A stretch of 64,000 nucleotides of DNA from assembly GCA_022494885.1 (NCBI GenBank), contig JAGVSM010001706.1:356415-420414 (forward strand), written 5' to 3'. Positions 1 to 10,637 of the stretch are shown here, piece after piece. Each line of letters begins with the position of its first letter. Positions within the stretch are counted from its first letter, which is position 1. The stretch is from Micrasema longulum. Lineage: Eukaryota > Arthropoda > Insecta > Trichoptera > Brachycentridae. The notes beneath the pieces are model-generated. The model was not told where the DNA came from. It worked only from the letters and a program-made list of their open reading frames with translations, and did no database searches. A program made the position numbers and the translations under genes.

Positions 1-374
1 AGACTGCTATAAAGGGGATTTATTTTGTAAGCTGGGATCGCTTTTATTGTTTTTGAGTTAATATTCAAGTTAACGGCCGTACTCAAAAATTGAGAAATTA
101 TTCCCCGATCGCTGAATAATGTTTTGACTTCATGTTGGGCGCCATATTTTGCGTCTGATACAATTTCTATAGATAGCTCATTTTAAAAGTGAGATTATTA
201 CCCACTCACTTCGCTTTAAAATGTACGTAATTAAAATAACATCAGTATTGATAAATGATTGTTATTATTGCTTTTTCATACCATTGGATTCACTCGAATT
301 ATAATTATAAAAAAATTAAGGTTATTTCGAAGACAAAGACGTAGTACTGTAAAATATTGTATTATATTACAATA
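1..374. other. unannotated AT-rich sequence
   Basis: I see no coding frame, structural RNA or known repeat here. The short open frames have no recognisable motif and are expected by chance in AT-rich DNA. Confidence 0.5.
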
Positions 375-640
375 TTTGAGTTTGTCCAAATGTTCGCAAA
401 CAAAAGACTGGATTTCACCCCCTCGGGTGTCATTAAGATAAACAAATTACAATAGGGATGGAGAATAACTTAAATAAGCCTTTCATTGGCTGGTTTAAGT
501 GGCCACTTTACACACTGTGTAACATTCACCATTTTGCCCCTTACACCAGTTAATGACCGGTCATAATCCCTGTAAATGCCTAGACTGCCATATTCCCTTA
601 TTTAAGGAATTCTCCATCCCTTTTGTAATTTGTTAATTGT
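375..640. repeat. family A palindromic repeat, copy 1
   Basis: This copy begins with the family's terminal sequence (TTGAGTTTGTCCAAATG, from 376). It continues through the CTGGATTTCACCCC block and the internal block that includes GGCCACTTTACACACTG. It then turns into the inverted form of that block (ACCAGTTAATGACCGGTCAT, then TGTAAATGCCTAGACTGCC). The two halves are imperfect reverse complements, so the copy can fold on itself. The right outer terminal repeat is missing: similarity stops near TTTTGTAATTTGTT. I see no coding capacity. Related copies lie at 2325, 3150, 3385, 4971, 10102, 17290, 62160, 62815 and 63578. The layout fits a foldback or long-TIR MITE family, though the superfamily cannot be named from sequence alone. 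Confidence 0.75.
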
Positions 641-849
641 ATTATATGAAAAAATATGCCAATTGTGTTTATTTTTTGCTTTCAAAAAATACGTATACGA
701 AAATTAATAATAAAACTTATACCATATACGAGTATGTTTGCATGTTACAAAATTTAATCAACTCCGCTTATACAATGAACTAGAAAATAGAAATGTTTTC
801 GACTTCCGAAATATTTCTAAATGTATATAAATACTACCACCATCACGCC

Positions 850-1345
850 ATTTCCCCTTAAGGGTAGGCAGAGAGAATGGACCGCCACACATGTCTATCC
901 TGGCATACATTCCTAGCTTCTTCCACATTCATACATCTTGTCATACATGCCCTTCGGTTCTGTCTGCTCTTAATATGCACAGACTTAAGATTTTAGTTTA
1001 TCTGATCATGCCACGTCTTCCTTGGTCGTCTTCGTTTCACGTTACCGTTTATTTTCGCCATATATACATGTTTTACAATTATTTCGTCGTCCATTCATTC
1101 TACATGACCAAACCATCTCAGAGACCCTTTATTAATCTTATCAATTATACTTGACTCAAATTTACACTCTCGCCTGATTTCCTCATTGTAACCCTGTCAT
1201 ACATTGATTTCCCACACATTCGTTGAAGAGATCGCATTTCAACCGCGTTCACTCGGCTTTCATCCTTCTTCTGCTAGTTCCATATTCCAATTCCACACAT
1301 AAGTGTTGGGACTAAAACTCCGTTGTTCACTGCAAGTTAAGCTTC
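850..1345 (-). pseudogene. LINE reverse transcriptase C-terminal fragment (RTE-like type)
   Basis: Read on the minus strand, this resembles the last ~160 residues of an arthropod LINE ORF2. A segment near 1330 reads NNGVLVPTLMCGIGIW, followed by ESRVNAVEMRSLQRMCG, then a degenerate block corresponding to the LRWFGHVERM region. The end near 870-950 reads CMTRCMNVEEARNVC and VWRSILSAYP. Frames shift several times and stops interrupt it, so it is a dead fragment without EN or RT catalytic motifs. The low-coordinate end (846-885, CACGCCATTTCCCCTTAAGG) matches a short piece at 8687-8740 and is probably the element's 3' end. The clade is uncertain; the type is common in insect genomes. Confidence 0.7.
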
Positions 1346-1509
1346 GACTGACATATTTTTATTAGTGATTACTGTGCGAAGTTCGCCGTTCATTTTGCTG
1401 TTCGCATTCACTCTCCTTTCAACATATTTTTGTGTATATAAATAAATTTAAGCATTTTTCATTTTAAACGTTTCCGAAAGCAATCTGTTTTAAGTTTTCA
1501 TTTTTTTTA

Positions 1510-1890
1510 GCAATGTTCTGAGTTTTAAGACATGAACTAGATTTCACCCTCTAGGGTAGCAATTCCCATTTTTTTTTACAATATAATCGATCTTAAAGTA
1601 AAACCTAGTTAAAAAGTAAATAGACAAAAATGTTATTTTAAAACACACGACACCTTATTGTTTGCATGTTGTAATGCTCGGCTACAAAAGAAATACTATA
1701 TGAATTTTAAAAAATTACTGCACGTTTTAATGTAAACAATGAATTTTTTTTGGCGTCCACTGCCTGTTTTCTACGACAATACGCCTTAACTCTCGGACTC
1801 CCTGTTGTGACTCTTCCACGGAACCCCAGGGTTCCAAGAAACACATTTTAGGAACCGCTGCTCTAGGGAGTCATTAAGAGGATACGCGGG
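1510..1890. repeat. family A terminal repeat split by a hAT MITE
   Basis: The sequence 1510-1556 (GCAATGTTCTGAGTTTTAAG onwards, ending in TTTCACCCTCTAGGG) and the sequence from 1869 (AGTCATTAAG) together rebuild one family A terminal block. The 304-bp insertion described in the next entry separates them. Confidence 0.7.
1557..1860. mobile_element. hAT-type MITE, 304 bp, with exact 8-bp target duplication
   Basis: The right end read on the minus strand begins CAGCGGTTCC, a typical hAT terminus. The left end begins TAGCAATTCC, its imperfect inverted partner. The 8 bases CTCTAGGG are repeated exactly at 1549-1556 and 1861-1868, which is the duplication length expected for hAT transposition. Internal sequence is AT-rich and has no transposase, so it is non-autonomous. 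The target was a family A terminal repeat, so this insertion is younger than that copy. The subterminal block at 1801-1857 contains GGAACCCC/GGTTCC strings common in hAT ends. Confidence 0.8.
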
Positions 1891-2324
1891 CCGGTCAATT
1901 TTGATGATTAGACATTGAACATTGTTTTTCTGTCTCTCTCGCAAATGCCTTCCCGATAATGTGTGAAAAAGACAATTGCACGTCGGACCGACTAAAATTG
2001 ACTTTTCGTTCTCCCGTTTTCCGCACTCCCAAACCGAACTGATTTGGGTGGTTATTTTTTCAAGAAAGAGTATCTGAATGAAATTTTCTGTGTTGGTAAC
2101 TTTTGCGTTTTTTCAAAAAAGTTATCATATTTGTATACCGAACGTCCGAAGACGGCAGATAAAACTTAGCGCCTTTTAGGGTTTTTGGATGATACTAGCT
2201 CCCATAATAAACAATTTATTTTAAAAAAATAGAACGGCGGGGACAGGCCAATAGTAAAAAATCGTGTAAAAAAATCACTACTCTAGTGCTATAATCCAGG
2301 GAGAAAATATGGGAATACATAAAC
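1891..2324. other. no recognised gene
   Basis: The stretch contains moderately GC-rich blocks (1870-2060) with TCTGTCTCTCTCGC-type strings seen in repetitive insect DNA, but I see no coding frame or terminal repeat that would define an element. Confidence 0.4.
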
Positions 2325-2520
2325 ATATTACAACAAAGGTGGAGAACATTTTTAGAGAAGGGAATATGGAAGTCTAGGCATTTACAGGGCTTACGACCTG
2401 TCATTATCTGATTTAAGTGGTCACTTTACACGCTGTTAAACGTTCACCATTCTGTCTATATTTAAACATCTACATTGCTTCAATTCTTCCATTTCAATAA
2501 AGGTTTCAGCTTTTTGTTTC
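2325..2520. repeat. family A repeat, half copy
   Basis: It begins at the TTACAACAAAGGTGGAGAAC block, runs through GGAAGTCTAGGCATTTACAG, GACCTGTCATTATCTG and the GGTCACTTTACACGCTGTT block, and continues into the CTTCAATTCTTCCATTTC internal part. Only one arm of the palindrome is kept, with no outer terminal repeat. Confidence 0.7.
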
Positions 2521-3149
2521 AACTTGACAAAAATCAATATATCCAATTAACAATTTGTAATACAAAATAAATAAAAATAACATATACCTACAGTAATTCT
2601 CATATAACTTTTACTACATTAAAACTTTTTGTATATAATGCATGCAACAATCCAGCGCTGTGCCTTATACATCTGAAGTGTGGATGAGTATTTATAAATA
2701 AATATTGAATATGCTTACACTATATTACCTGCTTTTTGCTTTTGCCCTAGGCCCGAGTGTAAAGTTATGTGACATACACAATACCTATTACCTTGTGTTA
2801 TAACATCTATAGTTTTTTTTTCAACTAAATAATACCTAGTTGTTATTTCAAAAATAAATGTAAGTACCTACCTATCGTGTTTTTCATTTTTGGTTTGTGT
2901 ACAATCTGTGTCTGCATTTAAAATAACGGTCGGATTTGTGTTTGAAATTTGCCATGAACAATGTACCGAGATTACGTTTTGTTTGTTATTCTCTCCTCTG
3001 TTCTGGGACAAAGGCACGCAAAATAATGATACTCTGGATCATGTGTGTAGTCCTATCAATCTACATACTGTGTCGTAGTACGATTTTTTGCATGTACACC
3101 GTGTCGATGAAATACAGGAAAATCATTAATACTTTTCATCCAACGATCC

Positions 3150-3297
3150 TTTGAGTATGTCCAAATGTTTATAGACTGGCTGGATTTCCTCCCTAGGGAG
3201 TTATTTAGATCTAAATTGCAACAAATTAAGATCTTAATAACTCCCAGGGGAAGAAGGAAATCCAGCATGTCTACAAACATTTAGACAAACTCAAAGC
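3150..3297. repeat. family A snap-back copy (two terminal repeats joined)
   Basis: Left arm TTTGAGTATGTCCAAATG (3151-3168) and right arm CATTTAGACAAACTCAAA (3280-3297) are inverted copies. The match continues inwards through the GGATTTCCTCCC / GAAGGAAATCC and AGATCTAAATTG / AATTAAGATCT blocks. The whole 148 bp is one imperfect hairpin that lacks the internal domain found in copy 4971-5410. It looks like an internal-deletion derivative. Confidence 0.8.
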
Positions 3298-3384
3298 ATT
3301 GCTGATTAAACTAACTGGTTCATTAAAAAGTAGAAAAATTAAAAAATGTTTTCAGGCTTAGCCTAGTAGGTGACATGGTTTAGC

Positions 3385-3605
3385 CGGATGAATCTCACCC
3401 ACATGATGAAGGTTTCAGCTATTTTACTTCACAAAAGTCAACAGATGGAAGAGTTGAGAAAATGCGGATGTTTAAACATAGGCAGAATGTTGAATGTTAC
3501 ACAATGTGTAAAATGGCCACTCAAACCAGCTAATGACAGGTCATGAGCCCTGTAAATGCCTAGACTGCCGTATTCCCATCTCAAAAATGTTTTTCCTCTG
3601 TTGTG
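3385..3605. repeat. family A internal domain, inverted relative to 5010-5290
   Basis: It matches the internal region of the 4971-5410 copy in reverse orientation. Shared strings include TTCACAAAAGTCAACAGATG, GTTTAAACATAGGCAG, TGGCCACTCAAACCAGCTAA and TGTAAATGCCTAGACTGCCG. The outer terminal repeat is missing on the right. Confidence 0.7.
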
Positions 3606-3914
3606 AAAAATTTACACTTTTCATCCATTTTAGTTATTGAAAAGGAACACACACGCTAGATATTAGAATCAAAACAGTATAAACGTAACCAGAAAAATTG
3701 GTGCAAAAATTTTATTCTTATTTTTAACAAAAAAAATCAATAAAATATTCACCTAACTAAAGAATCCTTATTTGGAACTTACAGTGCATAGGAATCTGCA
3801 TTTGTACACCAAATGTGTGCAATTTTGTTTGTTTGTATCATCGATCAGTCTTGTGTTGTCAGTGCATGGACTATTTTGGTTAACTTATTTATAATGTTAA
3901 CGGCACAGTCCAAT
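3606..3914. other. no recognised feature
   Basis: AT-rich, with no supported coding frame, repeat or RNA. Confidence 0.4.
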
Positions 3915-4445
3915 TCACACTTCTTCCAAGTCGGTCCCTCAATGCTGAGGATCGTGATCACCGTGAACACTTCTAATTAGTCTGTTCCACTCCAGTCTGT
4001 CCTCAGCCCGACGTACTGACTCATCAAATTTTAGTCCCGTAGCCACCTTTATTTGGTCAGTCCATCTATATGGGATTCTACCCCGGCTTCTCCTACCTTC
4101 AACTCGGCCAGACATTATTGCCTTTTCTAGATTGTCTGGCTCACGTCTAGCAATATGTCCAAATAAAGACAGTATCCTTCTCAAACACACCACTGATAGA
4201 CGAGTTGTAATATGGAGCTCTTCCAGTATCGATGCATTCGTCCTTCTGGCGGTCCAAGGCACTCGCATCAGCCTTCTCCAACACCACATCTCGAATGCAT
4301 CGATCCTCTTCCTCTCGTAGGCACGCATTGTCCACGTTTCAGCCCCATATAGGAAAACGGAGAATACTAGGGCTTCCATCAACCGCTTTTTTGACTTTAT
4401 TGATATACCTCGATCTCGCCAAATCTTCTCCAAACGGTTCATCGG
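3915..4445 (-). pseudogene. RTE/BovB-like LINE ORF2 C-terminal fragment
   Basis: An open frame of 167 residues on the minus strand (4442 down to 3939) carries the signature end of RTE-type ORF2 proteins. It reads FLYGAETWTMRAYERKRIDA, then EMWCWRRLMRVPWTARRTN, FGHIARREPDN and RSRGRIPYRWTDQIK, ending DRLEWNRLIRSV. This part lies downstream of the reverse transcriptase catalytic core and has no known enzymatic function of its own. It starts abruptly (NRLEKIWRDRGISIKSK), so the 5' part with endonuclease and YxDD is absent: a typical 5'-truncated insertion. The frame itself is unbroken, suggesting it is younger than most fragments here. Confidence 0.88.
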
Positions 4446-4970
4446 TTAGGATTCAAATGGCCAAAGAAGTAATGAACCGTTTAGAGAACCAATTCACACA
4501 CGTTAACACAAAATACGGTAAAATAGAACAGGTCTTGAACTAGAGCAAAAAGCTAATGGTAAAGACACGATAACAAAAATAAAATAAATAATACGCATGA
4601 AAGATCTTCTAGTTGTCTGAAAAAATATGAAACGCTAAAATAGTCTAAATCGTGAAAAAATTCACCAGCCTGATTATACTGGACACAGACGCCTGGACTG
4701 AAAAAGTCTTCGTTTGCTAATCATACACCTTTCGCTTCAAAATTCTAAATGAATCATTCGATCCTACCGAAGTTACCAAGCTCCCTGTGTTCAAACCTCC
4801 AGAAGCCTGAGGCAAAATCAGGGTTTTCTCATGGAAAACCTTACTTTGTTATTCATAGGCAGGATTCTTATAGCTTACAATCATACTAGTATTGACTAAT
4901 TGTTTTATTTTATGCTTTCATTAAAAAACTTAGACCATCTTGTTTTGAGTTTTTCAGAGTTCAACAAAGT
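4446..4970. other. no recognised gene
   Basis: AT-rich spacer between the RTE fragment and the next family A copy, with no motif-bearing frame. Confidence 0.4.
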
Positions 4971-5410
4971 TTTGAGCATGTCCAAATGTTTGTAGACAGG
5001 CTGGAAGTTATTTAGATTTAAATTTAACAACAGAGAGGGAAAACATTTTTGAGGACGGAATATTGAAGTCCTGGCATTTACAGGGCTTATGACCTGTCAT
5101 TAGCCGGTTTAAGTGGCCACTTTACACACTGAATAAGATTCACTATTCTGCCCATGTTTAAACATCCACATTTTCTCAACCCTTCCATCTGTTGACTTTT
5201 GTGAAGTGAAAGAGCTTAAACCTTTGTCATAGGGGTGAGATTCATTCGGCTGAACCAATTCACCTACTCGGCAACGCTTGAAAACATTTTTTTATACTTC
5301 TTGTACCAGTTAGTTTAATTAACAGTGTTTGGAGTACGGCCAAATGAATGAAAAAAAATTAAGATCAAAATAACTCCCTTGGGAGGAAATCCAGCCTGTC
5401 TGCAAACATT
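4971..5410. repeat. family A, most complete small copy
   Basis: The left terminal repeat (TTTTGAGCATGTCCAAATG, from 4970) is followed by GTAGACAGGCTGG and the GAGGGAAAACATTTTTGAGG block. The internal domain follows, with CTGGCATTTACAGGGCTTAT, TGGCCACTTTACACACTG and CTTCCATCTGTTGACTTTTG. The right terminal repeat (5358-5410) contains CTCCCTTGGGAGGAAATCC and CAGCCTGTCTGCAAACATT in inverted orientation. A second terminal-like string (5329-5348, TTTGGAGTACGGCCAAATG) lies inside the right end, so two copies may be stacked. There is no coding capacity. Confidence 0.75.
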
Positions 5411-5660
5411 AATTTCGTTTTTCTTAAATATTATCTTTAAACACTTCTTATAGTAAATTCCCAATTTAATTTCCTTGTTAAATATTTTTTATTGCTTTTG
5501 CATTTTTTTTGCTTGAATTTACTAGTGTATTTCCTTTATATATATATTTTCATATACATTTTAACTTTTAATAAAAATATATGTACTTTGGCAAACTTAT
5601 TGCTAAAAGCTATATCGTCCAACCATGCATTATTTCAGTATAGCCTTGATATGTACATTT

Positions 5661-6075
5661 ATAATTATTATTATTATTATAGATAACTTATATAGCGCCA
5701 TTTTCGTACCTTAAGGGCGCTTTACAAAGTGATTATATAAAGATATAAATTTAATTTTAACTTTTTAATTTAATAAAAATTATGTACTTTTTTATATTAC
5801 TTTTTCACCACATGCTAAGAATTTATTCAAATGATTTAAAGAACAAGTGGATTTTAAGTTTCTTCCGAAACATCACTTCACTCTCACAGTTTCGGACTTC
5901 TGCTGGGAGAGCATTCAATGCCGTAGGGCCTGCGACCGCAAATGCACGTTCGCCGAATTTAGTGCGCTGTTTGCGTAGAGGTATAATAACTTTTCCTTTC
6001 GACGTAGATGTAGCTGATCTAAGCGTAAGACGTCTTTCAGCTAGTTCATCTGAAATGCAAAGTTCCCTTAGATAT
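5661..6075 (-). pseudogene. CR1/L2/Rex1-type LINE 3' end (ORF2 C-terminus plus 3' UTR)
   Basis: The minus strand carries a C-terminal segment (about 6050 to 5830) with SATSTSKGKVIIPL, KFGERAFAVAGPTALNALPA and FRKKLKIHLF. This matches the conserved AGPxxWNxLP end of CR1/L2/Rex1 ORF2. It is followed by a 3' UTR stem with GTAAAGCGCCC and GGCGCTATATAAGTTATCT, the kind of paired GCGC hairpin found at the 3' end of these LINEs. The element ends in an (ATT)n microsatellite (5661-5680), consistent with target-primed insertion. The same tail appears at 23310-23380, and a second C-terminal copy lies at 35400-35745. Confidence 0.75.
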
Positions 6076-6319
6076 TATGTTTGTATGTTTCATAATTATT
6101 TAACATTTTTTATCATTTTGAATGTGCTGTAGTAAACAAACAACACTGACTGACATTGATTTTTAGGCCATAACCAGGTTTTATATTTTTTTACAATGCT
6201 TATTACGCCGCGTCTAGGGATGGTATTCTGAATCTTCTCTACCCCTTAGAGAGTGGTAAATTCGTATTTTCGTTTTTTAATGCGACGACACTCTGCTAAA
6301 TGTAATGGTCTCACTGTTT

Positions 6320-6835
6320 AGCTGAGAGAGCTCTTCCAACATCTTTCACAACACGGATTATCTCTGCGTTATAGAAACGAGAGAACCCTTTTAATACCCT
6401 GTCATCGCTCTAATTTTTTTGCCTCCTCTTTTACAGTAGTAGCCGCTCGATTAATCATAATCTACCCACTAACGTTAGAGACGCCCCTTCTTTATTTACA
6501 TTTTAGTCAAGATTGAAATGTCACTATCTAAATATTTAAATTGTTCCTTTATCCTTCTTCTTTCCTTGCCATCCCCTCTCCTCTAAGCATAGCATAGTGT
6601 TATTTTTTTATATTCGTAGTATAGTGTTAATTTTATAAATATATTTTATTTTGTTAATCTTTGTTTTTAATTTTTGTATAAAATTGTAAGATTGAATATG
6701 TCCATGTATTTGTCATTTTCTCAAACTGAACGGTTTGGGTAGGTAGGAAGAAATCGCCTTGAGGCAATATGCCCGCCTTTATATGTATATATATTGTTTA
6801 TGTATATAAAGTGTCAAATAAATAAATAAATAAAA
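6320..6835 (+). pseudogene. LINE ORF2 C-terminus and 3' tail
   Basis: On the plus strand, 6340-6500 encodes, with one frameshift, a segment reading LSLRYRNERTLLIPCHRSN, FFASSFTVVAARL and NLPTNVRDAPSLFTF. This corresponds to the LWNxLPxxIRxxxSLxxFK end of Jockey/CR1-type ORF2. The 3' UTR contains ATCGCCTTGAGGCAATATGC (6749-6768) and a ATGCCCGCCTTTATATG-type string, and the copy ends in AAATAAATAAATAAATAAAA. A related C-terminal piece lies at 57950-58145. No catalytic domain remains. Confidence 0.65.
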
Positions 6836-7087
6836 AAACTGATAAAAACGAATACGGTTTGGTTTAGTGTTTCAACCGAATTCAGTGTTTTAGGTAACTC
6901 TTAAGGTCACAATAATGTTATAAATGAAAATCATCACGTTTAATTTCGCGTGTTCATATTTATTTTACGTTTAATTATCAGTGTGGCCAGATATGAAGGA
7001 AAGTGTAAACGCATGCAAAAAATAAAAATCTTCAAATTAATAGAGATGGGTAGTCTGGGGGATAGAGAAAATTCAGAATACTACCCC

Positions 7088-8686
7088 TGGAATGGAAGAT
7101 TATAGATTCCCTCTGATGGTATGTTCACATTAGCATTTCAATATCCTCTACTTGTTGGCCACAGTGTACAAGGCTTAGGGAGAGTGTCGGGAGAAATTAG
7201 CATTTTAAATCAGCTTTTGTCTAAACGTAGTGTCTGCTATCGCGCGCCTACTGCCCACGAGGTATTATGCCTGGGGAGTAGTGATGGCAGTAGGGAAATA
7301 TCACGTTTTTTTTATTGTCACAATTATAAAGTAATAAGGGTCTATAAAATACTATCGATAAAAAAAAAAAAACTATTTATTATTAGCATAAAAATATTTT
7401 TATATTTATAATTTTTAATTCCGCGAAAACGGTCATTGCTTTGCCACGCTCCTAATACGTCACATTTTGAAACTGTTTGAAACCGTTTTATTTCTTATTG
7501 AACAGTGTCACAAATCCTGACGTCACAATTATCAATGTCAAACGCGTTTTTCTAGGGACAGTTTTAAAAAAATATATTTTTGAAAGTTATGCATAAAAAC
7601 CTTTCTCCACAATATCCATATTGATTTTGAAATTATAATTAATTTTTCTAAATCTATTTCTTATATTTGTATCGGTATTCGTAGTAAGTGATATTTCCCT
7701 ATTGTTGCTTTTTTATATGATAGCACCAGCATGGGAAATAATTAGATAAGCACTTAAAATTGTATATATTATATTGCTATAGATTAGCTTTGCTGAGTTC
7801 TTTGCTGTTCAGTGATTAGCGCATTTGATTGTGACTTTGTGCATGCCATCCTTTTGTTTTTCTTTTTTTATCGCTTCAATATTTCATAGTCTCTGAGCCG
7901 CGATTATAAACACCATCTGCAGCCGTAAATATCGAAACGGTAAAAGTAAAATTGATATTTATGTACGAAAATGTGTATATTTGTATAAACAATAAACTTT
8001 GTCGGCAACCTGTATAATTGAAAATTTTTTTATTACAAAAAAAATGTAAGTATATTCTATTATTCATGCAGAAAACTTAATTTTACTTTGTAGATAAAAT
8101 TGAAAATAAATGTTAACTTCCCATTGTAATACGGGCCCCGGAATCCTTTACAACTGTCTTAAGAACTGAATCCCACGAAGCTGCTTTTTGTTTCTCATTG
8201 ATGGATTTCAGGAGTTTTGTTCTTTCAAAACCTTCTGATACCAGCTTTGCAAATAAATGCTACTAATAATGTTAGTGAATTCTCTGGCATTAGCAAAAAC
8301 ATTATGAACGTTCGTTATTGCCATCGCTAAGCATTTCATTTAAATTATCAAAAACATTTAGCAGTTATTGCCATTTTAAATCAGTTAAGAATTCACGATG
8401 CTAATGCTGCTCATTATTCTTTTAGCAGTGCGGGGTAAAAGTTCCCGACCGTATATTTTAGTCAGATTTAGGCTCCAGCGAGCCCCGAGAGCTGTTGATG
8501 TAGTAACGTCAAGTTTTACATAAATCTTTGAGCTTTGTTAGTTTGACGTTAAGTTAATACAATGCTTATTTATGATCCGTGAGCTTTAACCCCTCACTAT
8601 CCAAATTATACGCATGAGACTATCTTATTGTCGAATTCTCAAATGGTGCAAACGCTCGTTCTTTTTTTTTTAATACTTCGCTTTAA
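7088..8686. other. no recognised gene
   Basis: About 1.6 kb of AT-rich sequence. Several short frames are open but none shows a motif, splice-bounded exon or repeat ends that I can support. Confidence 0.45.
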
Positions 8687-8740
8687 AACAACACGCCTTT
8701 TCTCCATAGAGGTAGACAGGGATGATAAAACGCCACAGCA
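8687..8740 (-). repeat. short LINE 3'-end remnant
   Basis: ACACGCCTTTTCTCCATAGA at 8690 and the following AGGTAGACAGGG resemble the low-coordinate end of the LINE fragment at 846-885. Only this short 3' piece is preserved. Confidence 0.4.
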
Positions 8741-8784
8741 CTTTGTTTTTATAAACCTCGCTTCGATGAAAGTGTAAAATCCTC

Positions 8785-9120
8785 GCAAAGGTTTGCCTTC
8801 AACCTAATAAAGCTCAGCCGAAATCAAGCGAGGAGTATCACTAGAGCCCTTGCAGGGCACTGTAAATTGAGCGAACACCTTGCTAGAATGAACCTTTCCG
8901 AAACTTCTAGATGTAGGTTCTGCGGTGCAGATGAGGAAATACCCGTACACATTATATGTAAATGTGTTGCTTTACATCATAAAAGAAACCTCATCCTCCG
9001 AAGACTACTGGTTAAATCCGAGGATGTTAAAGAGCTCGATACTTTACGGATCTGGGCTTGGAGGGGGAGAACTATTCGTAGTGACGGCAGGAGCTTAAAT
9101 CATAGCACCACCCCTAGCTG
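8785..9120 (+). pseudogene. RNase H-clade LINE ORF2 C-terminal fragment with CCHC motif
   Basis: The plus-strand frame reads KLSRNQARSITRALAGHCK, then LSEHLARMNLSETSRCRF. A zinc-knuckle-like CCHC follows: CRFCGADEE, then PVHIICKC. It ends with TLRIWAWRGRTIR. The layout (GHCxLxxHLxRM, then CxxC, then HxxC) is the extreme C-terminus of LINE ORF2 proteins that carry a downstream RNase H-like region, such as I, R1-like and related insect clades. The reverse transcriptase and endonuclease are missing. The reading frame reaches a natural stop at 9119-9121. It is a 5'-truncated fragment with no sign of independent function. Confidence 0.75.
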
Positions 9121-9671
9121 ACATATTATTTATTTAAATAGATTTTGTAATCCTTGCTTGTTAGCGTGCAAGACAAAAGTTACATGCATGATAAAAGTTA
9201 AATAATTAAAATAGGAGTAGTATAATAAATGTAAACGTAAAAAAACGTAAAATAATTATGAATAAAATAGAATTACCCGTAACTGGGTCGCGTATTCAAA
9301 AAGTCTGAAAAATAAATGGCTTAGGCTATTGATAACCGATTAAAATTTAAGTGTTGTTAACTTTGAAAACGTGTTTAAAATAAATGGCGATGTGTACTCT
9401 TTGATAGCGCGCACTCTTTGCTTGCTTTACCCTATCTACATATTATCATGCACGCGCGCTGACTTACGACTTTTGACATGGCAAGCTCAAAGTATTTGTT
9501 GGATTTGGTCACACTCTGTCTTTTCGATCTTCCTCGCTTTCTGCTTCCTTCAACACTTGCATCGTAAATCTTTTCAGCCGTATTCACTCTACAAGTCTAA
9601 CACATCGCAACACCTTTACCTTTCTCGAAACTGTTCATAAAGACGTCGCTAGTGGCTTTAATTAACTAAAT
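9121..9671. other. no recognised feature
   Basis: AT-rich; probably includes the LINE 3' UTR at its left side. No other supported feature. Confidence 0.4.
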
Positions 9672-9850
9672 GAATCGGGTTGTAGTCCCGTGGCTAGTGT
9701 CTCGGACTCGGCTCAAAGGTCCGTAGTTCGAATCCCACTCTACCCCAACTTGATTCCCATTTTCCAATAGTGAGTTATTTTCAACACGTGGAAAATGCCC
9801 CTCAAAAATTTGGGTTAATCATAAGAACGCAAATATGTATTTTAAAAAAT
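9672..9850 (+). mobile_element. tRNA-derived SINE, family B
   Basis: A tRNA-like head starts GAATCGGGTTGTAGTCCCGT and carries a promoter B-box-like segment (GTTCGAATCCCACTC, 9726-9740). It is followed by a body with CCCCAACTTGATTCCCATTT and TGAGTTATTTTCAACACGTG, and ends in an A-rich tail. Copies occur at 26993-27200 (+), 34961-35160 (-) and, as a head fragment, at 16875-16950 (-). The head is interrupted relative to a real tRNA, so it is a retroposon and not a tRNA gene. Confidence 0.8.
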
Positions 9851-10268
9851 ATATATAAATATTATAAAAAATTTATATTTCTTTACAATCGAACCGCGAA
9901 AATAACAAAACAAAGAAATTTAAAATCTTTCATTGTACCCCTCACTGCAGTGTTGTCAATTTGTGATCAATCAAATACACATGGTATCAACGGTTCCACT
10001 GTAAACTGCTCATTTCTCCTACTTCGTCAAACAGTAATTTACAAGAGGCAATAATAAACTCGTTTTTTAAATCACCGAGTATTTTTATCATCAACAATAT
10101 CTTGAGTATATTCATATTTTTGTAGACATGTAGACAAGAACTGGATTCAACCCCCTTAGGAGTTATTAATACTAATGTATTATCACAGAGACGATGAACA
10201 TTTTATAGAATCGAATATAGAAATCTAGGCATGTCCAGGGCTTATAATTTGTCATAGGTTGGTTTTTT

Positions 10269-10550
10269 AACCAGAATAGCGGATATCACGGATCGCGTAG
10301 CACGACTGAAGTGTCAATGGGCAGGATATGTTGTGAGACAAAACCCCACAAGATGGACGCCTAAAATTTTTAAATGGAGACCTTGGGAGAATAGAGAGAC
10401 GTCGGAAGACCTCGAAAAAGATCGTCCGACGACATAGCCACTGTATGGGGCAAAAATTGGCTGCAAGCAGCAGCCGACCGAAAGAAATAGAAGGATATGG
10501 AAGAGGCCTATATCCAGCAGTGGAGAATAGAACGCTGAATAAGAAGAAGA
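10269..10550 (+). pseudogene. RTE-type LINE 3' fragment
   Basis: The plus strand encodes RIADITDRVARLKCQWAGYV, VRQNPTRWTPKIFKWRPW and, after stops and shifts, a degenerate end. This corresponds to the IQRVAKLKWQWAGHIARR block of insect RTE-like ORF2 C-termini. The copy ends with a GAATAAGAAGAAGA tail, which abuts the right arm of the host family A repeat. Stops (for example after DRPTT) show it is inactive. Confidence 0.7.
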
Positions 10551-10637
10551 TGTTAAAACGTGGGCAGAATGGTGAAGTGTGTAAAGTGGCCATTTAAATC
10601 AGACAATGACTGGTCATAAGTCCTGTAAAAGCATAGA

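Noticed and set aside
2635..2705. Possible SINE tail (GCGCTGTGCCTTATACATCT)
   Set aside because: Similarity to the ATG-tailed SINE 3' body is limited to a few short words and there is no head or tail.
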